Assembly (NCBI RefSeq): GCF_000282455.1 | Contig: NZ_AKJG01000086.1 | Coordinates: 1-35,261, forward strand | DNA length: 35,261 nucleotides | Direction of reading: 5' to 3' | From: Pseudomonas sp. GM74 | GTDB lineage: Bacteria; Pseudomonadota; Gammaproteobacteria; Pseudomonadales; Pseudomonadaceae | Shown: positions 7,748-14,867 of the stretch, piece by piece | How positions within the stretch are numbered: the first letter of the stretch is position 1 | Layout: every line of letters starts with the position of its first letter | Made by a program: the position numbers and the translations under genes | Notes under the pieces: generated by a model | What the model was told of the DNA's origin: nothing | The model's database searches: none | The model's input: the letters and a program-made list of their open reading frames with translations, nothing else

Positions 7748-8953
7748 TCAGAACAGTTCGTTGAAGGGTATGAACCGCGTTGTGTCGCCCACTTCCAGGG
7801 TGCAGCCCTCCGGCACTTCCACCAGTCCATCGGCCCATGATGCACCCAGCAACACGCCTGAGCTCTGGTTCGGATACAACACCGCTCGACCGGCTTCGAG
7901 TTTCGCCCGCAGGTACTCGCGGCGGCTGCCGGGTTTGGGCCAGGCAAAGCCGACACTCACCGGGAAGCTCAAGGGCTCGACGTCTTCGACGCCCTGGATC
8001 CGCAACAGATAAACCCGGGCCAACAGGCCAAAAGTGACCAATGCCGAAGTCGGATTGCCCGGCAGGCCAATTACCGGCACGCGGCCGAAGTGGCCCACGG
8101 TCAATGGTTTGCCGGGTTTGATCGAGAGTTTCCACAACAACGGCTTGCCGCACTCGCGCAGCACCTGGCCGAGGCAATCGGCGTCTCCGGCGGACACGCC
8201 ACCCGTGCTGAGCATCAGGTCTGCCCTGTGTTGCAACTGTTCGAGCTTGAGCCGCGTCTGCCGTGGCTCGTCGGGGAGAATGCCGGCCTCGATGACCTCG
8301 CAACCCAACGCACTCAACCAATGGCTCAACAAGGTGCGGTTGCTGTTGTAGATGCTGCCGGGTTTGAGTGGCGTGCCCGGCTCGACCAGTTCATCGCCGG
8401 TGGACAACAACGCCACCCGTGGTCGCCGCACGACCCGCACATGGGTGCGGCCCTGCGCCGCCGCGACCGCCAGTTCGAATGGGCCGAGGCGCTTGCCGGC
8501 GCGCAGCAGCACATCGCCGAGGCGGTTCTCCTGACCTTGCGGGCGGATGTTGCTGCCGGCGCGCAGGGGCTGCTTGAAGCGGATGCGTCCATCATCCAGT
8601 ACCTCGGTGTTCTCCTGCATCTCCACGCAGTTGGCCCCCGGCGGAACCGGAGCGCCGGTGAAGATGCGCGCGCAGGTTCCCGGTGCCAGGGCTTCGGGAG
8701 CCTGACCGGCAAACACCTGCTGCGACACGGCCAGCGGTTCCCCGCCCCAATCGTCGACATTCAGGGCGTAGCCGTCCATGGCGCTGTTGGGCCACGGCGG
8801 CAGATCGAGGGTCGCCAGCAGGTCATTGGCCAATACCCGTTGCCGCGCGGCATTGAGCGGCACGGCTTCGCTGTCTTCAATCCACTGCGTCTCGGCCATT
8901 GTCAGTAAACGGTCGATAGCCTCCTCTACCGGCATCAAGGGTGAAGCGCTCAT
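7748..8953 (-). CDS. moeA: Molybdopterin molybdotransferase MoeA
   Basis: The 401-residue protein inserts molybdenum into molybdopterin (adenylyl-MPT as substrate). Signatures are PNSAMDGYA (55-63), IFTGAPVPPGA near 97-107, STGDEL (184-189), TGGVSAGD (250-257), KPGKP (279-283) and GLPGNP (296-301), then a C-terminal beta domain. The start at 8953 overlaps the moaB stop as ATGA, so the pair is translationally coupled. The frame is open further upstream, but that part lies inside moaB. Expression should come from LysR element copy 3 ahead of moaB. Pseudomonads often have a second moeA elsewhere. Confidence 0.95.
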   Translation of the reverse strand: MSASPLMPVEEAIDRLLTMAETQWIEDSEAVPLNAARQRVLANDLLATLDLPPWPNSAMDGYALNVDDWGGEPLAVSQQVFAGQAPEALAPGTCARIFTGAPVPPGANCVEMQENTEVLDDGRIRFKQPLRAGSNIRPQGQENRLGDVLLRAGKRLGPFELAVAAAQGRTHVRVVRRPRVALLSTGDELVEPGTPLKPGSIYNSNRTLLSHWLSALGCEVIEAGILPDEPRQTRLKLEQLQHRADLMLSTGGVSAGDADCLGQVLRECGKPLLWKLSIKPGKPLTVGHFGRVPVIGLPGNPTSALVTFGLLARVYLLRIQGVEDVEPLSFPVSVGFAWPKPGSRREYLRAKLEAGRAVLYPNQSSGVLLGASWADGLVEVPEGCTLEVGDTTRFIPFNELF

Positions 8954-9489
8954 CCGCGCGTCCCGCAGGCTTGCACAGGCTTGAGGTGCGGTACGAAATT
9001 GCACGGTCGGTGGCGCGCGTCGAGCTGCTCGGCAAGGATGCCTTCCCACGCGGTGCGGCAGGCGCCCGTGGAACCCGGCAGGCAGCAGACCAGCGTGCCA
9101 TTGGCCAGCCCGGCCAGCGCCCGGCTCTGCACCGTCGAGGTGCCGATGTCGAGGATCGAAATCGCCCGGAACAGCTCACCGAAGCCATCGATCGACTTAT
9201 CCAGCAAACAGGCCACGGCCTCGGGTGTGCTGTCGCGACCGGTGAACCCGGTGCCGCCCGTGATCAGCACCACCTGGATGCCGTCGTCGGCAATCCAGTT
9301 CGCCACCTGCGCGCGGATTTTGTACAGGTCGTCCTTGAGCAGGTTGCGCTCGCTGAGGGTGTGGCCGGCTTCCAGCAAGCGACTGACGAGTAATTGGCCG
9401 GAGGTGTCATTGGCATATTCACGGGTATCGCTAACGGTCAGCACGGCAATATTCAAAGGGATAAACAATGCATCCGGTTTGACGCTCAT
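8950..9489 (-). CDS. moaB: Molybdopterin adenylyltransferase-type protein MoaB
   Basis: The 179-residue protein belongs to the MoaB/Mog family that adenylylates molybdopterin before molybdenum insertion. Visible motifs are LTVSDTRE (17-24), TGGTG (77-81), RDSTPE (85-90) and LPGS (137-140). I chose the ATG at 9489 because GGAG lies about 7 bases upstream and the longer frame adds 27 residues that run through the promoter. Its stop overlaps the moeA start. Promoter copy 3 lies about 40 bases upstream. Confidence 0.94.
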   Translation of the reverse strand: MSVKPDALFIPLNIAVLTVSDTREYANDTSGQLLVSRLLEAGHTLSERNLLKDDLYKIRAQVANWIADDGIQVVLITGGTGFTGRDSTPEAVACLLDKSIDGFGELFRAISILDIGTSTVQSRALAGLANGTLVCCLPGSTGACRTAWEGILAEQLDARHRPCNFVPHLKPVQACGTRG

Positions 9490-9526
9490 GGAGTTCTCCG
9501 GCAGATAAAAGTTAAATGACTTCCGG

Positions 9527-9595
9527 AGACTAATTCGATAAATAAAGCCGTGTCTAATCACTCTAATCAACCAGACTATCGAGCCAATCTATCAA
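9527..9595 (-). promoter_or_regulatory. LysR-type element plus promoter, copy 3 (toward moaB-moeA)
   Basis: On the minus strand, ATAGA-TTGGC-TCGAT (9592-9578) is followed at the fixed distance by GATTAGAC (9559-9552). TAGTCT (9532-9527), a TANNNT hexamer, comes 19 bases later. This arrangement matches copy 1, which also has TTAGAC and a 19-base spacer. Confidence 0.8.
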
Positions 9596-9620
9596 TATAA
9601 AAAGACCAGAAACAACATTA

Positions 9621-9664
9621 ACGATAGAGCCCGTCGATAACCCCTTAGATAGCAGTGATTGGAC
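9621..9664 (+). promoter_or_regulatory. LysR-type element, copy 4 (toward the lysR gene)
   Basis: ATAGA-GCCCG-TCGAT (9624-9638) and GATTGGAC (9657-9664) keep the 33-base offset. No TANNNT hexamer lies 18 or 19 bases after TTGGAC, unlike the other copies. This copy may be a weaker promoter or an operator for autoregulation, as is common for LysR genes. Confidence 0.75.
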
Positions 9665-9774
9665 GCACGCCGAAGACAATGAGATCGTCTCGGCTCACGA
9701 TTCCTGCCTCGCCTTGTGTCTTGCACACCTGAGTCAATACTTAACCCTTCACTCCCCCGCCAGCAGGTGCCGTC

Positions 9775-10665
9775 ATGGACATCAAACAACTCAAGTTCCT
9801 GATCGCCCTGGAGCAGACCCGCCACTTCGGCCAGGCGGCCGCGCGCTGCCACATCACCCAGCCCACGCTGTCAATGCGCCTGCGCAACCTGGAGGATGAA
9901 CTGGACCTGGTGCTGGTCACCCGGGGCCAGCGCTTCGAGGGTTTTACCGAGGCCGGCGAACGCGTGCTGGCGTGGGCCAGGACCCTGCTGGCCGCCCACG
10001 ACGGGCTGTTCGCCGAGGCCGCCGCGTGCCGGGGCCAACTCGTCGGCAACTTGCGCCTGGGGCTGGTGCCACTCAGCAGCTTCAATCCGGTCACCTACAT
10101 CCAGGGCCTGTCCCGCAGTTTTCCGGAGCTCAAGTACAGCCTGTCGTCACTGAGTTCCGACCAGATCATCGAGGGTCTTGGCAACAATCAGCTGGACCTG
10201 GGCGTGTGCTACCTCGATCACGTCAACCCGAGCTATTTCGAGTTTTTCGAGATCGGCGAGACCCGCGTCGGCCTGCTGTACGACACCCGTCACTTCCATT
10301 TCGACGGCACGCAAATGAGCTGGGAAGACGCCGCCGAACTGCCGCTGGGGATGCTCAGTAACGGCATGCACTACCGCAAGTCCATCGACCTGAGCTTTCG
10401 CAGCCGCGGGCTGGACCCGCAGCCGATCCTCGAAAGCGATTCGACCTACCAGTTGCTACAGGCGATTCACGAAGGTTTCTGCTGCGCGATCATGCCGCTG
10501 GACAGTGGCCTGGAAGAGCCCATCGAGCACCTGTCGTTCATCGAATTGCCGGATGCCAGCGTGCTCGCGCCCCTGGGCCTGGTGATGCGCAAGACCGAAC
10601 CGCGCTCGGCCATTGCCGAGAAGTGTTTCGCCGAAGCACGAACGTTATTCAGCCGGGCCCACTGA
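9775..10665 (+). CDS. LysR-family transcriptional regulator of the Moco/oxidoreductase island
   Basis: The 296-residue protein has an N-terminal LysR helix-turn-helix (MDIKQLKFLIALEQTRHFGQ, then AAARCHITQPTLSMRLRNLE, about residues 1-60). A type 2 periplasmic-binding-like effector domain follows (from about residue 90, GNLRLGLVPLSS). It is divergent from moaB-moeA and upstream of moaC-moaD. Five copies of a T-N11-A element sit only in the gaps around the island's operons, so I infer this protein is their regulator. The inducer is unknown. There is no direct evidence for activation rather than repression, but the position of the boxes near -64 fits activation. Confidence 0.93.
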   Translation: MDIKQLKFLIALEQTRHFGQAAARCHITQPTLSMRLRNLEDELDLVLVTRGQRFEGFTEAGERVLAWARTLLAAHDGLFAEAAACRGQLVGNLRLGLVPLSSFNPVTYIQGLSRSFPELKYSLSSLSSDQIIEGLGNNQLDLGVCYLDHVNPSYFEFFEIGETRVGLLYDTRHFHFDGTQMSWEDAAELPLGMLSNGMHYRKSIDLSFRSRGLDPQPILESDSTYQLLQAIHEGFCCAIMPLDSGLEEPIEHLSFIELPDASVLAPLGLVMRKTEPRSAIAEKCFAEARTLFSRAH

Positions 10666-10672
10666 TCAAGTT

Positions 10673-10692
10673 GCGGTTTTATATAAAACCGC
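10673..10692. terminator. Perfect 20-base palindrome after lysR (possible terminator)
   Basis: GCGGTTTTATATAAAACCGC is a perfect palindrome starting 8 bases after the lysR stop. It could fold as a hairpin with U-rich arms, or be a protein site. It ends 21 bases before element copy 5, so it may insulate lysR from the moaC promoter. Confidence 0.5.
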
Positions 10693-10712
10693 ACCGGACA
10701 TGTTTGCCCAGC

Positions 10713-10780
10713 ATGATAGACATCACCAATCGGCACATCGGAACAAGCGATTGGACGCTTATAAAAGTTACCCGTAGCCT
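10713..10780 (+). promoter_or_regulatory. LysR-type element plus promoter, copy 5 (toward moaC-moaD)
   Basis: ATAGA-CATCA-CCAAT (10716-10730) is the most degenerate box. GATTGGAC (10749-10756) keeps the 33-base offset, and TAGCCT (10775-10780) lies 18 bases after TTGGAC. The last two hexamers and their spacing are identical to those of the moaA promoter. It still faces an operon whose first and last genes are damaged. Confidence 0.75.
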
Positions 10781-10811
10781 GAACTTAATTCAGCGCTTCG
10801 AGGTTCTTTTC

Positions 10812-11078
10812 ATGTTGTGCAAAGTTGAACAAGCCGGTAGTCGAAGCGACACTAACGCCACCGCGCCAAAACCGCTGAATGTGAACTTTCGCGAGTACGA
10901 CAATGCCGCGTCAGTTCGTCAGGCGACGCCCACCGCCCTGACCGCCGTCAGCGTAGCGGCGTTGACCCTCTACGACATGTGCAAGGCGGTGGACCGCGGC
11001 ATGGTCATCGACGACATCCGTCTGCTGAGTAAACAAGGTGGCCGTTCCGGTCATTTCAAGCTCGAGGACGCACAATGA
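10812..11078 (+). pseudogene. moaC: moaC with an internal deletion (cyclic pyranopterin monophosphate synthase remnant)
   Basis: The 88-residue frame ends like MoaC: ALTAVSVAALTLYDMCKAVD followed by RGM and GGRSGHFK, keeping the catalytic-type D55 and K58 of YDMCK. MoaC is normally about 160 residues. The central part with KGD, the LCHPL histidine motif and the GVEMEA segment is missing, although those carry other active-site residues. The first 35 or so residues resemble MoaC only loosely (VNFRE...VR against the usual VTFREA...VR). GAGG precedes the ATG, and the stop overlaps moaD as ATGA. I conclude it is an internally deleted, probably inactive moaC; a diverged small variant is a less likely alternative. 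Confidence 0.75.
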
Positions 11079-11326
11079 TCCTGATCAATTACTTCGCCCG
11101 TTACCGCGAACAGCTCAACCTGGGCGGCGAAAAACTGCCCCTGACCGACAACCTCAAGACCATCGAGGACGTGCGCCGACTGCTGATGGCTCGCGGTGAA
11201 CTGTGGAGCCATGTGCTCGGTGAAAACAACCTGATGTGTGCGCTGAACCAGGAGCTGTGCCATCCGGACCGAGTGATCGAGGACTATGACGAGATCGCCT
11301 TTTTTCCACCGGTCACCGGGGGTTGA
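11075..11326 (+). CDS. moaD: Molybdopterin synthase sulfur-carrier subunit MoaD
   Basis: The 83-residue ubiquitin-fold protein carries sulfur as a C-terminal thiocarboxylate for molybdopterin synthase. It ends in VTGG, the required Gly-Gly, and has the MoaD-type pattern DEIAFFPPV just before the tail. Length and both ends look normal. Its start overlaps the end of the damaged moaC, and damaged moaE follows 3 bases later. If transcribed it could still serve a MoaE encoded elsewhere. Confidence 0.93.
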   Translation: MILINYFARYREQLNLGGEKLPLTDNLKTIEDVRRLLMARGELWSHVLGENNLMCALNQELCHPDRVIEDYDEIAFFPPVTGG

Positions 11327-11329
11327 GTC

Positions 11330-11549
11330 ATGGCGGTTCGGGTCCAGCGTGAAGTGTTCGACGTCGACCGCTTGATCGACAGCCTGTGCGTTCATCATGG
11401 ACTACCTGAAAACCGACGCGCCGTTCTGGAAACGCGAAGACGTGGCGTGTGGCACTCGCTGGGTGGATGCCCGTGACAGCGACCGCTCAGCCGTCGAGCG
11501 CTGGGCAGATACGCAGCATCAGGCTGCTATACAGCGCGCGCCGGCGTAG
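11330..11549 (+). pseudogene. moaE: moaE with an internal out-of-frame deletion (molybdopterin synthase large subunit remnant)
   Basis: The reading frame starts like MoaE (MAVRVQREVFDVDRLIDSL, from 11330). After about 20 codons it runs into a different frame and stops at 11476. The next frame, from about 11388, reads AFIMDYLKTDAPFWKRE and then GTRWVDARDSD, the typical MoaE C-terminus, ending at 11549. Normal MoaE is about 150 residues; roughly 80 residues in the middle are gone, and the two ends are joined out of frame. This is a clear deletion pseudogene. It follows moaD by 3 bases. Confidence 0.9.
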
Positions 11550-11593
11550 CTACAGTCATCGGCTCAACGCTTTTCTACACAAGGAATTTCCGC

Positions 11594-12952
11594 TTGAGCC
11601 CCACGCCCTCCCCGATCACCCAACAGGACGTGCCACAGCCCCGGTCCATCAGCCTGCGCGAAGCCTTCCTGTTCTGGCTCAAGCTTGGCTTTATCAGTTT
11701 CGGCGGGCCGGCCGGGCAGATTTCAATCATGCATCAGGAGCTGGTCGAACGCCGGCGCTGGATCTCCGAGCGGCGCTTTCTGCATGCCCTCAACTATTGC
11801 ATGTTGCTGCCCGGGCCCGAGGCACAGCAGTTGGCGACCTACATCGGCTGGCTGATGCATCGGACCTGGGGCGGTGTGATCGCAGGTGTGCTGTTTGTAT
11901 TGCCGTCGCTGTTCATCCTGATCGCGCTGTCCTGGGTGTACATCGCCTTCGGCGAAGTGCCCGTGGTCGCCGGATTGTTCTACGGGATCAAGCCGGCGGT
12001 CACGGCAATCGTGGTGCAGGCGGCTCACCGGATCGGCTCGCGGGCGCTGAAGAACGGCTGGTTATGGGGTATCGCCGCCGCGTCCTTTGTGGCCATCTTC
12101 GTGCTCAACGTGCCGTTCCCGCTGATCGTGCTCGGCGCGGCGGTCATCGGCTTTTTCGGCGGACGCCTGGCACCGGAAAAATTCAGGACCGGTGGCCACA
12201 GCGCGGCGAAAAAGTCTTTCGGCCCGGCCGTGATCGACGATGACACCCCAACCCCCGAACACGCTCGTTTCAGCAGCTGGAAACTGGCGCGCCTGGCCGT
12301 GATCGGTGCGATCTTGTGGACACTGCCCATGGCCATGCTCACCGCACTGTTCGGCTGGGAAGGCACGCTGACCCAGATGGCCTGGTTCTTCACCAAGGCC
12401 GCGCTGCTGACCTTTGGCGGCGCCTACGCGGTGCTGCCGTATGTCTACCAGGGCGCGGTCGGTCACTACGCATGGCTGACGCCGACGCAGATGATCGACG
12501 GCCTGGCGCTCGGTGAAACCACGCCGGGTCCGTTGATCATGGTCGTCGCCTTCGTCGGGTTCATCGGCGCCTACGTGCTTCAGGTCTTCGGGCCGGATCA
12601 AGCGTTTGTCGCCGGTGCCGTGGCCGCCACGCTGGTGACCTGGTTCACCTTCCTGCCCTCGTTCCTGTTCATCCTTGCCGGCGGACCGCTGGTGGAATCG
12701 ACACACAACGAACTCAAGTTCACCGCGCCGCTGACAGCCATTACGGCCGCCGTGGTGGGCGTGATTCTCAATCTGGCCTGTTTCTTTGGCTACCACGTAC
12801 TGTGGCCCAACGGCTTCGAAGGAGCACTGGACTGGCCTTCGCTGCTGATCGCCATGGTGGCGGGCGTTGCCTTGCTTCGGTTCAAGCGCGGGGTGATCGA
12901 GGTGTTGATCGGTTGCGGGTTGATCGGCCTTGTCGTGCACCTGATGTTCTGA
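11594..12952 (+). CDS. chrA: ChrA-type chromate transporter (two-domain)
   Basis: The 452-residue membrane protein has the duplicated chromate-ion-transporter architecture. The first half has LGFISFGGPAGQISIMHQEL near residues 31-50 and LNYCMLLPGPEAQQLATYIG near 66-85. The second half has the matching KAALLTFGGAYAVLPYVYQG and DGLALGETTPGPLIMVVAFV. A charged linker near residues 195-225 separates them. The start codon appears to be TTG with AAGGA 8 bases upstream; no ATG fits better. ChrA proteins export chromate and give resistance, but the substrate here is not proven. It lies just after the moaE remnant and has no copy of the LysR element. Confidence 0.93.
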   Translation: MSPTPSPITQQDVPQPRSISLREAFLFWLKLGFISFGGPAGQISIMHQELVERRRWISERRFLHALNYCMLLPGPEAQQLATYIGWLMHRTWGGVIAGVLFVLPSLFILIALSWVYIAFGEVPVVAGLFYGIKPAVTAIVVQAAHRIGSRALKNGWLWGIAAASFVAIFVLNVPFPLIVLGAAVIGFFGGRLAPEKFRTGGHSAAKKSFGPAVIDDDTPTPEHARFSSWKLARLAVIGAILWTLPMAMLTALFGWEGTLTQMAWFFTKAALLTFGGAYAVLPYVYQGAVGHYAWLTPTQMIDGLALGETTPGPLIMVVAFVGFIGAYVLQVFGPDQAFVAGAVAATLVTWFTFLPSFLFILAGGPLVESTHNELKFTAPLTAITAAVVGVILNLACFFGYHVLWPNGFEGALDWPSLLIAMVAGVALLRFKRGVIEVLIGCGLIGLVVHLMF

Positions 12953-13258
12953 ATCAAACATTTACACGCGCCCCAATCCTCCCTAGTATCCAGCCATCCC
13001 CGGATGGCTTGTGCTACTTGCCACCGACGATTTGCCCCGCCGGAAACCTGCGCCATGCGTACTTTGCCGTCACTGCTGAAAATTTCGATCCAGGCCACCT
13101 CGCTGCTGGCCGCGGACGGCATTGCATGAAGCGCATCGTCAACCTGCCCATGGCCCTGCGCCGCTCCAAACTGCGTTACTCCGCACGTCCGCCGGATAGC
13201 GCCCTGCTCGCCTGATCGGCGAGCACCCTTCTTTCATCCTGCTCAGCCATACACAGAA
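12953..13258 (+). other. Gap with two tiny overlapping reading frames, no recognised gene
   Basis: Two short frames overlap as ATGA: 13055-13129 (24 residues, starting MRTLPSLLKISIQATSLLA, signal-peptide-like) and 13126-13215 (29 residues, starting MKRIVNLPMALRRSKLRYSA). GGAAA lies before the first. They may be decayed ends of a lost gene or chance frames. I recognise neither. Confidence 0.25.
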
Positions 13259-13350
13259 CCTGTGGGAGCGGGCTTGCTTGCGAAGAGGCCCGCACATTCA
13301 GCATTTGTGGTGACTGACACTCCGCCTTCGCGAGCAAGCCCGCTCCCACA
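13259..13350. repeat. Inverted REP pair
   Basis: CCTGTGGGAGCGGGCTTGCT and an inverted copy ending in CCCGCTCCCACA lie upstream of the FAD oxidoreductase gene. Confidence 0.9.
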
Positions 13351-13406
13351 AGAACTGCGCTCGCCTGACCGGCATTGGTATCTCCCCATTCTGCCTGGAC
13401 ACCGAC

Positions 13407-14690
13407 ATGACTCAACGTTGCAATTCCTACTACACCGCCACCCTCAACCAGGACACCGATTACCCGACGCTGCAAGGCCGGCACAAGGTTGACGTGGTGA
13501 TCATCGGCGGCGGATTCACCGGCGTGGCCACCGCCGTCGAGCTGGCGGAAAAAGGCCTGAAGGTGGCAATCGTCGAAAGCCACAAGATCGGCTGGGGCGC
13601 CACCGGGCGCAACGGCGGCCAGGTCACCGGCAGCCTGTCGGGCGACGAGGCCATGCGCAAACAGATGCGCCGCAGCATTGGTGATGAAGTCGACGATTTC
13701 ATCTGGAACCTGCGCTGGCGCGGGCACCAGATCATTCGGCAGCGCGTGGAAAAGTACGGCATCGCCTGCGACCTCAAGCACGGCCACCTGCACGCGGCGT
13801 ACAAACCCGCGCACATGCTCGGCTTACGCAAGGATTACGACGAGGCAGTGCACCGTGGCATGGGCGACGAGGTCAGTCTGCTCGACCGCAGCCAGGTGCG
13901 CGACCTGCTGCAAAGCGACCTCTACCACGGCGCGATCAAGAACACCCGCAACATGCACCTGCATCCGTTGAACCTGTGCATCGGCGAAGCCCGCGCTGCC
14001 GAAAGCCTCGGTGCGTTGATCTTCGAGAACAGCGAAGTGCTGGAGATCATCCATGGAGACACGCCTGGTGTACGCACCGCCCACGGGCAGATCGACGCCA
14101 ACCAGGTACTGCTGGCCGGCGACGTCTACCACAAGCTGGAACCGGGCAAGCTCAAGGGCAAGATTTTCCCGGCCATGGGCGGCATCGTCACCACCGCGCC
14201 CCTGGGCGATCTGGCCAGGCAGATCAACCCCGAAGACCTGGCGGTCTACGACTGCCGCTTCGTGCTCGATTACTACCGCCTCACCGCTGACGGTCGCCTG
14301 CTGTTCGGTGGCGGCGCCAACTACAGCGGCAAGAATTCACGGGACATCGCCGCCGAGCTGCGCCCGTGCATCGAGCAGACGTTCCCGGCGCTCAAAGGCG
14401 TGGCCATCGACTACCAGTGGAGTTGCGCGATGGGCATCGTGATCAACCGCATCCCGCAACTGGGCAAGCTGTCGGACAACGTCTGGTACTGCCAGGGCTA
14501 CTCCGGCCACGGCATCGCCACCACCCACATCATGGGTGAAATCATGGGCCGGGCGATCACAGGACAACTGGAACAGTTCGACACCTTCGCCGCCTGCCAG
14601 CACATCCGCGTGCCCATGGGCGACCTGTTGGGCAACCCGATGCTTGCCGCCGGGATGTGGTACTACCAGATGCTTGAGAGATTGCGCTGA
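13407..14690 (+). CDS. FAD-dependent amine oxidoreductase, PuuB/DadA-like
   Basis: The 427-residue protein is a flavoprotein of the D-amino-acid-oxidase-like family. An N-terminal dinucleotide-binding motif (GGGFTG, 34-39) and GWGATGRNGGQ near 64-74 mark the FAD site. YRLTADGRLLFGGGANYSG and YCQGYSGHGIATTHIMGE lie in the C-terminal part. It has the same length and layout as the PuuB-type protein at 26482-27765, including the SYY-AT N-terminus, so the two are paralogues. It probably oxidises an amine or N-glutamylated amine; the substrate is unknown. It stands alone, convergent with a DeoR gene across a REP pair. The start is supported by GGA upstream and the paralogue's N-terminus. Confidence 0.9.
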   Translation: MTQRCNSYYTATLNQDTDYPTLQGRHKVDVVIIGGGFTGVATAVELAEKGLKVAIVESHKIGWGATGRNGGQVTGSLSGDEAMRKQMRRSIGDEVDDFIWNLRWRGHQIIRQRVEKYGIACDLKHGHLHAAYKPAHMLGLRKDYDEAVHRGMGDEVSLLDRSQVRDLLQSDLYHGAIKNTRNMHLHPLNLCIGEARAAESLGALIFENSEVLEIIHGDTPGVRTAHGQIDANQVLLAGDVYHKLEPGKLKGKIFPAMGGIVTTAPLGDLARQINPEDLAVYDCRFVLDYYRLTADGRLLFGGGANYSGKNSRDIAAELRPCIEQTFPALKGVAIDYQWSCAMGIVINRIPQLGKLSDNVWYCQGYSGHGIATTHIMGEIMGRAITGQLEQFDTFAACQHIRVPMGDLLGNPMLAAGMWYYQMLERLR

Positions 14691-14728
14691 GCCATTGGCT
14701 GCACAATCCGGCATTGATGTTGTTTGTA

Positions 14729-14835
14729 CCGGCCTCTTCGCGGGCAAGCCCGCTCCCACAGGGATTTATGTCGACCACAAATTTCGAGGCCGACAAGTAA
14801 CCCTTGTGGGAGCGGGCTTGCCCGCGAAGAGGCCG
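14729..14835. repeat. Long inverted REP pair between convergent genes
   Basis: CCGGCCTCTTCGCGGGCAAG (from about 14729) continues to CCCGCTCCCACA, and the whole is mirrored as GTGGGAGCGGG...AAGAGGCCGG ending near 14835. The arms exceed 30 bases. It can act as a bidirectional terminator between the oxidoreductase and DeoR genes. Confidence 0.9.
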
Positions 14836-14867
14836 GAACAGTCAATACATCTACCAACAAAAAATGC

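Noticed and set aside
11397..11549. A separate 50-residue gene starting at the internal ATG
   Set aside because: Its sequence is the C-terminal end of MoaE, so it is part of the broken moaE rather than a new gene.
13259..14835. CRISPR-like repeats
   Set aside because: The repeated units are REP palindromes in inverted pairs at scattered sites, not regularly spaced direct repeats with unique spacers.
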